This document shows positions 54,264 to 63,610 of a stretch of 64,000 bases of DNA, one piece after another. The translations under genes were made by a program, and so were the position numbers. Below the pieces are notes generated by a model. The model did not search any database. It had not been told where the DNA came from and saw only the letters and a list, made by a program, of their open reading frames with translations. The number at the start of each line of letters is the position of its first letter. Positions within the stretch are counted from its first letter, which is position 1. The DNA comes from Dyadobacter sp. NIV53. GTDB lineage: Bacteria; Bacteroidota; Bacteroidia; Cytophagales; Spirosomataceae. The stretch spans positions 2,232,001 to 2,296,000 of the forward strand of contig NZ_CP081299.1 of NCBI RefSeq assembly GCF_019711195.1. The letters are read 5' to 3'.

Positions 54264-55208
54264 TTACAAGTCCAATTCCATTTTAATATCTGCTCTTTTG
54301 TAATCCGCCCCAATCAGCGGAACTTCTATAAAACCCAGTTTCCGGTATAAGTTAATCCCGGCGGCAGAACCTTTTTTATTTGAATACAAAATAACTTTGT
54401 TTGCACCCAGCTCAGCCGCTTTTTTTATAATAGCATTTCCAAGCAACTCTCCGATTTTTTTACCGCGCATCTTTTTGGAAACAGTCATTTTACTCATTTC
54501 AAAAATTCCTTCACCGGTTAATTTCAGTGCACAGGTACCCACAGGTTCGCCGTCATACAAGACCATCAATATTGCTCCGCCATCTTTTAAATAGTATTTT
54601 TCCGGATCTGACAATACTTTCTCATCCTCCGGTTCCACCTCATAAGTTTCAGAAATCCAGGCATAGTTCATGTCATAAAATGCCTGTGCATATGCCGGTT
54701 CATAGTCCACCACCATAATTGCTGAATCCGTTTCTTCTTTATTCAAACGCTGGTAGCGGTCAAGAAAACCCTCTTTTTTGAGTTGATATTCTGTTTCATC
54801 CATAGCTAGTAAAAGGTTGTTTGCAGTGTTGGTAATCTCTTCGGCAGCCATTCGCATTTTATCCCAAACCGGCTGCATTTTTATAACAAGTTCCCGGGCT
54901 TTGGCTGTGAGCCTTACCATACGTTTTCTTTCATCTTTTTCATCTTTGAATGACTCGACCAACCCTTCTTTTTCCAGTTCTTTAAGCAAACCAATTGTGG
55001 AAGGATGTGCATATCCGATTTCCTCAGACAGTTCCAGGATACTCAATGAAGATTGGATGTGTAATGCGTAAATAACAGGAAACCATTTTGGCTCGAAGTC
55101 AATTTGATTAGTCTGATAGACCAGCATCCCGTCTCTTCGGAACTGATCGCTAAGTCGCTGTAAACGAGTGGAAATTGCCAAAGCTCCGATTTCATTAAAA
55201 ATATTCAT
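54264..55208 (-). CDS. MarR-GNAT fusion protein
   Basis: 314 residues from ATG 55208 (MNIFNEIGALA). N-terminal MarR winged helix (about 10-150, 'LSILELSEEIGYAHPSTIGLLKELEKEGLVESFKDEKDERKR' in parts) is fused to a C-terminal GNAT acetyltransferase (about 165-314, 'SKKMRGKKIGELLGNAIIKKAAELGANKVILYSNKKG' in parts). The acetyl-CoA loop pattern is preserved. The fusion is known in this phylum; a ligand-sensing regulator that acetylates a small molecule or protein is plausible. The palindrome upstream (55241) is a likely operator. Confidence 0.9.
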   Translation of the reverse strand: MNIFNEIGALAISTRLQRLSDQFRRDGMLVYQTNQIDFEPKWFPVIYALHIQSSLSILELSEEIGYAHPSTIGLLKELEKEGLVESFKDEKDERKRMVRLTAKARELVIKMQPVWDKMRMAAEEITNTANNLLLAMDETEYQLKKEGFLDRYQRLNKEETDSAIMVVDYEPAYAQAFYDMNYAWISETYEVEPEDEKVLSDPEKYYLKDGGAILMVLYDGEPVGTCALKLTGEGIFEMSKMTVSKKMRGKKIGELLGNAIIKKAAELGANKVILYSNKKGSAAGINLYRKLGFIEVPLIGADYKRADIKMELDL

Positions 55209-55240
55209 AATGCCAGGTTTAAATAACAGTTCAAATTTAC

Positions 55241-55252
55241 GTAGTTGACTAC
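55241..55252. promoter_or_regulatory. Palindrome upstream of the MarR-GNAT gene
   Basis: GTAGT-TG-ACTAC has perfect 5-bp arms, 33 bp upstream of the ATG at 55208. A second partial dyad, GTTGA...TCAAC, overlaps it. This is the expected size and location of a MarR autoregulation site. Confidence 0.55.
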
Positions 55253-55401
55253 ATATAATCAACATATTTATTAATTTTTATATTACTTCTTTTAAAATCA
55301 GGTTTGACATATCAGCAATGGTTTTAATTTACCTGCCTTTTCAGTGCAGATATCTATTTATGGCGTAAATTCGTCACCAATATATCAACGACACATTATA
55401 A

Positions 55402-56439
55402 ATGGAATTAGATAAAAAGGATGCAGTCATTGTTGACAACGCAATTAAATTCTGGGAAAGCAGCAGCAAAATATCCACAGAACTGGCGAATGATCTGCGC
55501 AATAGCTATCAGGTAAGAAACTCCAACGTTGACGCAGTTGCCATATATTCCCTTATTTCTGCCATATCATGTGGATTACTGGCCTTCGGCGCATTGGTAA
55601 TTGACGAAAAATGGATTGAATTGCTACGTAAAAAATGGGGCTTTTCTGAAACGATTGTTGGTATTGGATTTACACTGCTCGTTGTTCTATTCGTTGTATT
55701 AGCACGCAGAAGAAAAATAAAATACCCGGATGCACAAGCGAGCAACGAAACTTACAATATCACAATCATACTGACCGTCGGAATTGCTATTACCTACTGG
55801 ACACGCAGTTTCAGCAATTTTGAAGGCAATTATGCACTGCCCCTGCTTATCGCTGCAATCACTTACGGAGCCATCGCCATTTTCCTTCATTCCAAGCTTT
55901 TATGGGTTGTCATGCTGATTTCACTTGCAGGCTGGTGGGGAGCACAAACACACTTCTGGTCTGGGGGGAATTTCCGCTTTGCGGGTATGAATTATCCATT
56001 GCGTATGACCGCATTTGGTCTTATAATCTGGGGTTCTTCGTGGATTGTAGAAAAAGTAAAAGCATTGGATTACTTTACCAGCCCGACCTATAATATCGGG
56101 TTATTTTTCTTTCTGCTGGCCGCCTGGACACTTTCTATTTTTGGGAATTATGATGATTTAAATGCGTGGACAACTATTAAACAGGGGCATTTCTGGTATT
56201 GGGCCGTTGGCTTTACCATTGTACTCGGAGGATTAATTGCCTATGCATTTCAAACCAAAAACGATGCATTACGGGACATGGGCCTGATATTTTTTCTATT
56301 GAATATATATACGCGCTATTTCGAATATTTCTGGGACAGAACGAACAAAGGCATTTTCTTTGCCATTTTAGCATTTTCATTCTGGTTTGTGGGGAGAAAA
56401 GCAGAGCAATGGCGCAGTAAAGAAAAACAAAGAGCCTGA
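55402..56439 (+). CDS. Multi-spanning membrane protein (DUF2157-like)
   Basis: 345 residues. A soluble N-terminal part ('ELANDLRNSYQVRNSNVDAVAIYSLISA' in parts) precedes about ten membrane helices. The layout resembles DUF2157 membrane proteins. The gene is preceded by AT-rich sequence and followed 16 bp later by the gene at 56456, with which it may be co-transcribed. Function unknown. Confidence 0.75.
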   Translation: MELDKKDAVIVDNAIKFWESSSKISTELANDLRNSYQVRNSNVDAVAIYSLISAISCGLLAFGALVIDEKWIELLRKKWGFSETIVGIGFTLLVVLFVVLARRRKIKYPDAQASNETYNITIILTVGIAITYWTRSFSNFEGNYALPLLIAAITYGAIAIFLHSKLLWVVMLISLAGWWGAQTHFWSGGNFRFAGMNYPLRMTAFGLIIWGSSWIVEKVKALDYFTSPTYNIGLFFFLLAAWTLSIFGNYDDLNAWTTIKQGHFWYWAVGFTIVLGGLIAYAFQTKNDALRDMGLIFFLLNIYTRYFEYFWDRTNKGIFFAILAFSFWFVGRKAEQWRSKEKQRA

Positions 56440-56455
56440 ATTATAATTTTGAACT

Positions 56456-56788
56456 ATGAGAGAAAAAAGGCCCATAAGGCAGAATGAACGCGATCTGATT
56501 GAATTTTTATTAAAACAAATAAATCTTGACCCAAAGAATTATCCGGTTGATGAGCTCGTGGATGAATACGAGGATGGGAAAATGGGAAGTATCAGTCTGG
56601 GTGGCGATGTGGATGCTTATTTAGAAGATCTGATTCAGGTGGAATACGTTGATTCAGACGAAACTCCCGTAGTAATTACGCTAACAAAAGATGACAGGCA
56701 TCACTTACTGGATCTGGATTTCTGGAAAATAGACTTTTCAAAACTGATAGAATACCCAACTCCTGATAAAATAATCTTGAAAAGTTAG
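56456..56788 (+). CDS. Small acidic hypothetical protein
   Basis: 110 residues, cytosolic and acidic ('PIRQNERDLIEFLLKQIN', 'DELVDEYEDGKMGSISLGG'). It resembles the group I know as DUF6984, but I am not certain. It follows the membrane protein gene by 16 bp on the same strand. Function unknown. Confidence 0.6.
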   Translation: MREKRPIRQNERDLIEFLLKQINLDPKNYPVDELVDEYEDGKMGSISLGGDVDAYLEDLIQVEYVDSDETPVVITLTKDDRHHLLDLDFWKIDFSKLIEYPTPDKIILKS

Positions 56789-56836
56789 CCTTAGCTTTTA
56801 GGCCAAAGTTCAGGCATGAATGGTTGATTCATTATA

Positions 56837-57700
56837 TTAAAACAGTGTGTTGAATTTTGATATGATATGGATTTTGGCTTCGTTTTGAAACTGTTCAGGC
56901 GTTTGTCCTGTATGCTGTTTGAAAAAACGGCTGAAATACGGCCGGTCTTTAAATCCTAAATCGTAAGCAATTTCCTTGATCGTGTTTTCACTGTGAATTA
57001 TCTGCCTTTTTGCTTCCATAATAATTCTGTCATGAATAAGCTGCATACCCGTTTTATCCAGTTTTTCCTTCAAAATCTGGTTAAGGCGTTTTGAACTAAT
57101 GCCTAGTTTACCCGCGTAAAAATCAGTATTTCGTACATTCTGATAATTCATTTCAAGCAACACCATAAATTCATAAACGCGTTTCTGGTTAATATCCTGA
57201 ACCGTAAATTCCTTTTCTTTAATACGCACCAGCTGCAAAAGGAAAACTTTCAATAAAGCTTTAAGAATGATCAGACTGTTATTTTCTCTTTCATATTCTT
57301 CCTCCATCAGCTGATATACTTTACCGAGTTGTGAGGCAGTTTCTTTATCAATCTGCAGACATGAAAATTCTCCCTGAATATTAAAAATCTTGAATACATC
57401 CAGCAAAAATTCCTTTACGTCATCATCAAGGATATCTCTTTTGAAGGATAGCAAAATCCCCTTTTTTCCGGCCTTATTGAGCTGATGAACCCTGTATGGA
57501 GGAATCAGATAAATCCAGTCGCCCTTCATCGGGTGCTCGTCTCCTTTAATGGTATGTAATGCGTTCTCATTTTTCAGCCATACAATTTCAAAAAACTCTT
57601 TTCTGCTTGGATCATTCAGATAACTTGGAGGACAATTATCCAGGTTTCTGATGTAAATCAGTGTTTTATTTAATTCAGCGCTTAATTTACTTTCTTCCAT
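56837..57700 (-). CDS. AraC-family regulator, probably of hxlBA
   Basis: This 287-residue protein has an N-terminal cupin-like effector domain ('FFEIVWLKNENALHTIKG ... IPPYRVHQL') and a C-terminal AraC double helix-turn-helix (about 185-275, 'YAGKLGISSKRLNQILKEKL' and 'IKEIAYDLGFKDRPYFSRFFKQHTGQTPEQF' in parts). It is divergent from hxlB with a 249-bp gap that holds two direct 17-bp repeats, the probable binding sites. Control of the formaldehyde pathway genes is inferred from this arrangement. Confidence 0.9.
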   Translation of the reverse strand: MEESKLSAELNKTLIYIRNLDNCPPSYLNDPSRKEFFEIVWLKNENALHTIKGDEHPMKGDWIYLIPPYRVHQLNKAGKKGILLSFKRDILDDDVKEFLLDVFKIFNIQGEFSCLQIDKETASQLGKVYQLMEEEYERENNSLIILKALLKVFLLQLVRIKEKEFTVQDINQKRVYEFMVLLEMNYQNVRNTDFYAGKLGISSKRLNQILKEKLDKTGMQLIHDRIIMEAKRQIIHSENTIKEIAYDLGFKDRPYFSRFFKQHTGQTPEQFQNEAKIHIISKFNTLF

Positions 57701-57768
57701 ATCAGCATATTACAAAATTCTGGCTAAACTCCTCTGGTAATTGACATATTCCGAATTAGATACCAAAA

Positions 57769-57816
57769 TTAGCAAATTATCCCATCTGTTACTTAAATGT
57801 TAGCAAATAGTACCAT
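57769..57816. promoter_or_regulatory. Two direct 17-bp repeats, candidate AraC operator
   Basis: TTAGCAAATTATCCCAT at 57769-57785 and TTAGCAAATAGTACCAT at 57800-57816 agree at 14-15 of 17 positions. Their starts are 31 bp apart (about three helical turns), the spacing expected for an AraC dimer on one DNA face. They lie upstream of both the regulator and hxlB. Confidence 0.72.
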
Positions 57817-57858
57817 ATATGGCGCTGATTGTATAACCCCATTCCCCCATGCTGCACT

Positions 57859-57866
57859 TACCTTTG
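57859..57866 (+). promoter_or_regulatory. Candidate -7 element of hxlBA (TACCTTTG)
   Basis: TACCTTTG fits TAnnTTTG exactly and lies 43 bp after the second operator repeat and 84 bp before the hxlB ATG. No -33 TTG at proper spacing is seen, as expected for an activated promoter. Confidence 0.6.
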
Positions 57867-57949
57867 TAACCGGATTTACACCTGAAAATCTATGACTCAT
57901 ATTTCGCACTTTTCAGGTTTGCAAACCAGTAAAGAATTAAAATAAAATA

Positions 57950-58534
57950 ATGAATACAAACATTGAAACCGATCTGGCTACAGATATACAGTCTAATCTG
58001 GAAATGATACTGGCTGAAAACCAGTTGTTAGCATCCAAACTGAATTTTGAACAGATAGCTGAATTAATTCCCTTTTTACAAAACGCAGAACGCATTTTTT
58101 TAATCGGTGCAGGCAGAACTGGATTAACTTTAAAAGCATTCGCCATGCGGTTGATGCACTTAGGATTTACCGTATTTGTGGCAGGAGAAACAACTACGCC
58201 GGCTATAAAAAAAGGAGACTTACTTTTGGCAGGATCGGGGTCCGGAACAACCGGCAGTATTGTAAATGCCGCACAAAAAGCTGTTTCGTCAGGCGCACAG
58301 GTGGTAGCTATTTCTACCACTTTGGAATCGGTTTTGGCAGAATTGTCTGCTCATGTTACTGTTCTTCCGGCAGCACAAAAACAAGATCACGGCGCTACAA
58401 TATCCAAACAATATGCAGGCAGCTTGTTCGAACAATCTATACTGCTTTTAACCGATGCCATTATTCAGACACTATGGCGGCTGGATGGCACTCCGGCAGA
58501 AGAACTATGGAAAAGCCACGCTAATCTAGAGTGA
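57950..58534 (+). CDS. hxlB: 6-phospho-3-hexuloisomerase
   Basis: This 194-residue SIS-domain isomerase converts hexulose-6-phosphate to fructose-6-phosphate in the ribulose monophosphate pathway. Signatures: 'IFLIGAGRTGLTLKAFAMRLMHLGF' in parts, then 'GDLLLAGSGSGTTGSIVNAAQKA' and 'FEQSILLLTDAI'. It is followed by hxlA in the same direction, 124 bp downstream. With HxlA it fixes formaldehyde, in non-methylotrophs usually for detoxification or pentose supply. Confidence 0.94.
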   Translation: MNTNIETDLATDIQSNLEMILAENQLLASKLNFEQIAELIPFLQNAERIFLIGAGRTGLTLKAFAMRLMHLGFTVFVAGETTTPAIKKGDLLLAGSGSGTTGSIVNAAQKAVSSGAQVVAISTTLESVLAELSAHVTVLPAAQKQDHGATISKQYAGSLFEQSILLLTDAIIQTLWRLDGTPAEELWKSHANLE

Positions 58535-58657
58535 AGGGAGTTTGGAGCGGCGGCCACGCGGTTTAGTGTTCAGAGTAGTGCCGCAAGGTTTAAGGAAGCA
58601 CCATGAATTTTAATAATTTGAATACCAATAATTTATAATTAAATAACAAAAACGAGT

Positions 58658-59290
58658 ATGGTTAAATTACAAGTCGCAATTGACTTATTGACAACAGAAG
58701 ACGCATTGGCACTGGCAGCAAAAGTTGCTCCATATATTGATATTATTGAATTGGGTACTCCGCTTATTAAAAGTGAGGGCCTGGCTGTAATTACAGCAAT
58801 GAAAAAAGCATTTCCTGACAAACTGGTTTTCGCTGATTTCAAAACAGCTGATGCGGGCGAACTGGAAGCAGATATGGCATTCGGTGCAGGTGCGGATTTG
58901 ATTACGATTTTGGGAGCAACAGGCAATGCAACGATTATTGGAGCTGTGAAATCGGCAAAAGCACACGGAAAAGGTGTAGTTGTAGACACGATCGGAGTTT
59001 TAGACCGTGTAAAACGTGCTCAGGAAGTAATTGCTTTAGGTGTTGAATTCGTAGAATTACACGCCGGACTTGACGAACAGGCACAGCCTGGTTATTCAAT
59101 TCAGGTATTAATTGACGAAGCTACACGTGCCGGCGTTCCTGTTTCTATTGCTGGTGGTGTTAAATTAAGTAACATTGCTGCCGTAAAAGCATCGGGTGTT
59201 AAAGTAGCAGTTGCAGGAGCAGCTATCTACGGTGCGGCTGATCCGGCTGCGGCTGCGAAAGAGTTGCGTGAAGCATTGGATGCTGCTTAA
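58658..59290 (+). CDS. hxlA: 3-hexulose-6-phosphate synthase
   Basis: This 210-residue protein of the OMP decarboxylase superfamily condenses formaldehyde and ribulose-5-phosphate. Signatures: 'LQVAIDLLTTEDAL', 'IIELGTPLIKSEG', 'FADFKTADAGELEADMAF', 'VVDTIGVLD' and 'ELHAGLDEQAQPG', then the phosphate loop 'SIAGGVKLSNIAAVKASG'. All key acidic and Lys residues ('D-x-K-x-x-D') are present. It is the second gene of the hxlBA pair. Confidence 0.96.
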   Translation: MVKLQVAIDLLTTEDALALAAKVAPYIDIIELGTPLIKSEGLAVITAMKKAFPDKLVFADFKTADAGELEADMAFGAGADLITILGATGNATIIGAVKSAKAHGKGVVVDTIGVLDRVKRAQEVIALGVEFVELHAGLDEQAQPGYSIQVLIDEATRAGVPVSIAGGVKLSNIAAVKASGVKVAVAGAAIYGAADPAAAAKELREALDAA

Positions 59291-59296
59291 TTATTT

Positions 59297-59345
59297 TAGA
59301 CTTTCCAAGACCAGGCGTCCCCGTCTAAAAATCTTGGAAAGTCTA
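59297..59345. terminator. Long hairpin after hxlA
   Basis: TAGACTTTCCAAGA pairs perfectly (14 bp) with TCTTGGAAAGTCTA over a 21-nt loop. It lies 7 bp after the hxlA stop and 11 bp before the convergent gene end at 59356. It lacks a T-run but is the only terminator candidate for both genes. Confidence 0.6.
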
Positions 59346-59355
59346 TATGCCAAAC

Positions 59356-60021
59356 CTAAATATTCGCTATAAAAGGCGCTTTTTTATTGTAAGTTTCATC
59401 ATTCAATTGCTCAATAAGAAAACTTGCAATATCAGCAGCACTTATTTTTTTACCGGGTGAATCTTCCAGACTAACTCCAGTTTGGCTTCTTTCCTCTGTA
59501 AATTCAATATAGGGAACTCTCACCAATGTCCAGTCTGCATTGCTTTCGGATAAGATTTTATATGAATGTTGCCTGTCTGTTTGAATGTCCGGAAAATTGG
59601 TTTTCATCCACTCCGTTGCCATCATTGTTTCAGGGCCTTTCTTATCAAAAGGCGTTTCAACATTCAAACCTGCGACCAGAATATACCGTTTTAAACTGTA
59701 TCCATTTGCTTCATTTTCAGCCATTACTTTAAGGATATTCATAGTTGCCAGACTGGCTACAAGTGGTTCGTCTTTTCGCTGGCCAACTGTACTGATTACT
59801 GACTGGCAATTTGCAAGTAATAATCTTACAGCATTAATATTCAATACATCTCCCTGAATAATTTCAATCCCCGGATTTTCAAAAAGAATATTCTGGCAGG
59901 TATTTTCCGGATTTCGAAGAAGAAGTTTAACATGAAATCCCTGATTTAATAATTGACTGACCAGATATTTGCCAGTTCTGCCGCCTCCGCCAATAACGGC
60001 TATTTTTGTTCTCTTTACCAT
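59356..60021 (-). CDS. NAD(P)-binding SDR-like reductase
   Basis: 221 residues from ATG 60021 (MVKRTKIAVIGGGGRTGKYL), which places the dinucleotide-binding loop at the usual position; the upstream extension is non-conserved. Further motifs 'GDVLNINAVRLLLANCQSVISTVG', 'RYILVAGLNVETPF' and 'WTLVRVPYIEF' place it among the NAD(P)-binding (BVR-B/YwnB-like) reductases. The substrate is unknown. Confidence 0.82.
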   Translation of the reverse strand: MVKRTKIAVIGGGGRTGKYLVSQLLNQGFHVKLLLRNPENTCQNILFENPGIEIIQGDVLNINAVRLLLANCQSVISTVGQRKDEPLVASLATMNILKVMAENEANGYSLKRYILVAGLNVETPFDKKGPETMMATEWMKTNFPDIQTDRQHSYKILSESNADWTLVRVPYIEFTEERSQTGVSLEDSPGKKISAADIASFLIEQLNDETYNKKAPFIANI

Positions 60022-60200
60022 TTTTTCTGCTTTATAAAATATAAAATACAAGGTTAAACCCTGTGTGTATCTGATTGAAAACACAAGGAATTACAGGAGC
60101 TTTACACTGTCTGCAACGATGATTGTAATATTTTATAAAGAGATTTTAATGATATAAAGATATGGTTTTGTAAGCCAATTTCAACATCCGCCCATTTAAC

Positions 60201-60208
60201 TATCTTTG
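60201..60208 (+). promoter_or_regulatory. -7 element of the PhnA-like gene (TATCTTTG)
   Basis: TATCTTTG is an exact TAnnTTTG match, 39 bp upstream of the ATG at 60248. The -33 region is weak. Confidence 0.55.
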
Positions 60209-60247
60209 CAGCTTAATGAGAATTTTACAAATAAATAAAAGTAAATA

Positions 60248-60457
60248 ATGGAAGTAAAAGATAGTAATGGTACGGTGCTGGCAGAAGGAGATTCAGTAAA
60301 AATCATTAAAGATTTAAAAGTAAAAGGCAGTTCGGCTACACTAAAAAGGGGAACATTAGTAAAAAATATCAGGCTTACAGGTGACGCAGAAGAAATTGAA
60401 GGAAAAGTAGAAAGGACTGTAATGGTACTAAAAACGATGTATTTACAGAAGGTTTAA
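60248..60457 (+). CDS. PhnA/YjdM-like small protein
   Basis: 69 residues with the PhnA C-terminal fold: 'VKDSNGTVLAEGDSVKIIKDLKVKGSSATLKRGTLVKNIRL' in parts, and 'IEGKVERTVMVLKTMYLQK'. The zinc-ribbon N-terminus of longer PhnA proteins is absent. Despite the name 'alkylphosphonate uptake protein' the function is not established. Monocistronic by context. Confidence 0.88.
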   Translation: MEVKDSNGTVLAEGDSVKIIKDLKVKGSSATLKRGTLVKNIRLTGDAEEIEGKVERTVMVLKTMYLQKV

Positions 60458-60502
60458 TTCGGGTGTATATTAATAAAACATCAAAAGAAAATAGAAAACT
60501 GT

Positions 60503-60530
60503 ACTTTTTGGGAATGGAATCCCAAAAAGT
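60503..60530. terminator. Hairpin between convergent genes
   Basis: ACTTTTTGGGA pairs perfectly with TCCCAAAAAGT over a 6-nt loop. It lies after the PhnA-like gene and before the end of the leftward gene at 60572, and probably terminates both. Confidence 0.6.
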
Positions 60531-60571
60531 TGTATTTAAATCTTAATTCTACATTCCTAATTCCTAACTCC

Positions 60572-63366
60572 CTAATTCTTTCCCAACGGAAAATTCATCG
60601 TAGTACCAATCCGGAAAACGGTGTGTTTGTATTTGAAACCTTCAAAACTGTTGGCAACTTCCAAACGAAATGGAAAGCGGATTCCGACGTCGAGGGCATA
60701 ACCCAGTTCACCGTAATTATTTGAATCGGGCGTGGCCAGATAGTGCGCAAAAAAGTTCTCTTTGATTCCCATAATCCTGAACCAGGTAATTTGCGTTAAA
60801 AGAAATTTTCTAAGTTCAGTCAACACATGTGCTTCTACAAAACGTTTTGAAGTACTATACCGGTAATAATCCAGCATGCGGAAAGTACCAACAGGATCAC
60901 CATACTGGAAGAAAAACTGGTTTCCTGCAAAATGCTGAAAATCGGGGAACTGTACCGATTTATCATTCAGAAATGCGCCTGCGGCCAATTTATAGCTTAG
61001 TTTGCTTCTGATACCGGTATCAAATCCGTGTGATATTCCAACTTGCAGGAAATCATAATTCACGTCGCTTCCGAACGCACTGTTGATACCCTTTCTATAA
61101 CTGGCCGACAGTTTCGGAGAATCATCGTCATAATATGACGTTTTTCCTTTTCTGATTTTATATTTCTGCCAGGGTTTATAATACGCGGATATGCCGACAG
61201 TAAGCGCCTGATGTGGCTGCATTTCAAAAGAAGCCGTTCCCGATTCGTCAGTAAGTTCTTCGTTAAAAGGAATATTTGATGTAAACTCACGTTTTTTCCA
61301 GTCTATCCAGCGATAGGTGTTGGTTTTTCTGACATTTTGTAATGCACTACGGTCTGCATATTCAATATTCGCTTTTATTTCAAAATGTTCATTCTGACGA
61401 TTGGTTTTAAAATCAAGACGAACATAGTTTTTTTCATATATCTTGATAAAATTTCTTTCCAAAAGCAAGGTGGTCAAACTATTCAGAATGGAACTCATCG
61501 GATTTTCAGGATTGAACTGGGATACAGTTTGTCCGCCCGAAAAATTAATTACACTTCGTTTCCAGGTATAATCCACACCGCCAGTTGCCATGAGTTTTTG
61601 CCGTGCGAAGGAATAACGCGTAAGTCCGTTAAACGACCATTCGCTTTGTTGCCGAACCGAGGTCCTTTTAATTCCGTTTGTGGAAATATCAATTTCTTCC
61701 ACATTCTTTTTTGGGCCTGCACCCTGTTTATATTTTAGTTTAAATCCGCCTCCATTCAATACAATACCCTCTACCGTGTTTAATTGCAGGCCCCAGACAG
61801 GACTGACGTATTCCAGTCGCCAGGGACTTTTTTTGCCAAACCGAAAGGTATGGCCAGTGAGCAAGCCGTCCATAAAACCGGAACCACCACCACCGCCTTT
61901 TCTCTTCGATGGATCCGGCTTTGATACTTTCAAACTATCCTTTTGTTCCTGGGTTCCTTCATTTACCACCACAATACTATCCAGCCTTGTGTAACTTTTG
62001 ACTTCTGCAATCGTAAGCGGTACAGTACGAATAGAATCCCAGAAAGCAGTACTGCGCATGCTCGCCATAGAGTCTATCTGCGTTGAGTCATTTCTTGAAA
62101 AATTCAGATCAATATCCTCACCCTTTTCTTCCTTTGCCTTTAAATCCTGTTTCTCATATTCTTTCATCAGCTTTTTCAAATTTTTAGCTGAGAATTCTTT
62201 TTGCTTGCTTACAACTTCTTCCAGTTTCCGGCTTTTTATTTCACGATTAGAAAGCTCAACTTTTTTGCTTCTTTCTTTTCTCTTTTCCCATCGACTACAA
62301 CAATATCAGGTTGAAACGCAGGATTTACCTGAAGCTTTGAAAACGTTTGGGAAATGACCAGATCCCCTTTTCCTTTCAAACCATAAATTCCGCCCTGTAC
62401 ATGAAATTGCTGATTTATCGGCATCCAAACATCCTGAACCGGGCTATAAACTTGTTTAATATCAATGTTAAAACCTGTATTGACCGTTTGCAGATCTAAA
62501 CTGTAAATACTCCATTCCCCTTCAATAATATGAATAATGCCTTTGTAAACACCTTCTCCATAAGAGCGCGGAACGACCTTAATTTTATTAACCTCAATCC
62601 CGTTTTCACGGAAAGCACCCATATATTCAAATTTGTAGTAAGTAAATGCACGCGGCGAAAGAGGCGATACTGCTTTTACAACTTCGGGCTGATAAAAACT
62701 GGTCAGGAAATATGCGTTGGCATTTGCAAAATTCTTGTCCTGGCTGTTCCGGGCGGCAATTACCCGTTGTTTGTAGGAATTTGGTTGCCGGAATGTTACT
62801 TCTGACACACTTTCATTCAGGATCGGAACACCTTTTTTAAAATTCGATTCTTTTTCAATTTCTTTTAATTCCTTTTTATACAAAAATTCCATCGGCAAAT
62901 CTGTGATCACAAAGGAAGATTTGCTGTAAGCCTTGGCCGTATAACTTTCCACCTGAAGAAAATGGTAACGGCTTTTGGCAATAGCACGACGCATAATCGT
63001 GTATGCAGGATCTTCGTCTTTACTACCAATACGTACTTCACCCAAGGTGAGCGCCTGTTCTTCCATGGAAAGGTCGAAGGTTTCCATTTTGTTTTCAATG
63101 GTAAAAGCTTTCATACCGGTTTTGAAACCCAGATACTGAAAAACAACTTCATAATATCCCGGTTTCAGATCGAGCTGATACTTGCCTTCTTCATTGGAAA
63201 TCGTACCAATTTCAGTGCCTTTTACTGCAATGGCGGCAAACGGAAGTGGTTGTCCATTTTTGGTTTTGATAATACCTTTTACGCCGGAAACAGGCTTTCC
63301 TGGCTGGGCAATAGCATAAAGGGATGTGAAGAACAGAAAGATTAAAATAATATAACGTTTGAGCAT
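60572..63366 (-). pseudogene. DUF5686-like outer-membrane protein with carboxypeptidase-regulatory domain, one frameshift
   Basis: One gene of about 930 codons is split at 62261-62266. N-terminal part: signal peptide MLKRYIILIFLFFTSLYAIAQ in parts; CarboxypepD_reg-like domain ('GIIKTKNGQPLPFAAIAVKG'); a region with 'AYTIMRRAIAKSRYH'. C-terminal part: a beta-barrel ('WRLEYVSPVWGLQLNTVEGIVLNGGGFKLKYK' in parts, ending 'FRIGTTMNFPLGKN'). Adding one base to the 6-nt homopolymer joins 'REKKEAKK' to 'VELSNREIKSRKLEEVV' without a gap. The family is widespread in Bacteroidota and likely an outer-membrane protein; function unknown. Base-calling error is the likely cause of the break. Confidence 0.87.
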
Positions 63367-63540
63367 ATAGGCGTTTCCAATGATATTAATGAAACTGTAA
63401 TTTATAAAAAACCTGTATGGTTTTAAACGAAGATGCTCAAAATGATAAATTGGTTGCGCAACAGAAATTAAATCCTATCTGACTTTAACCAACAAATCGT
63501 ATTTATAGAGTTGCTCAATAGATTCCGATTATGCTTTAAA

Positions 63541-63569
63541 TAAAAAACCCAAAGCCTCGGCCTTGGGTT
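63541..63569 (-). terminator. Rho-independent terminator (leftward)
   Basis: On the minus strand AACCCAAGG...CCTTTGGGTT-type pairing (stem AACCCAA/TTGGGTT plus inner GGCC) runs into TTTTTTA. It terminates the leftward gene ending at 63611. Confidence 0.85.
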
Positions 63570-63572
63570 AGC

Positions 63573-63592
63573 AAGCTTTTAATCAAAAGCTT
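63573..63592. other. Short hairpin AAGCTTTT-AATC-AAAAGCTT
   Basis: A perfect 8-bp stem with a 4-nt loop lies between the terminator at 63541 and the gene end at 63611. It is probably part of the same 3' end structure. Confidence 0.5.
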
Positions 63593-63610
63593 AACAGTAT
63601 AAATGACCAA

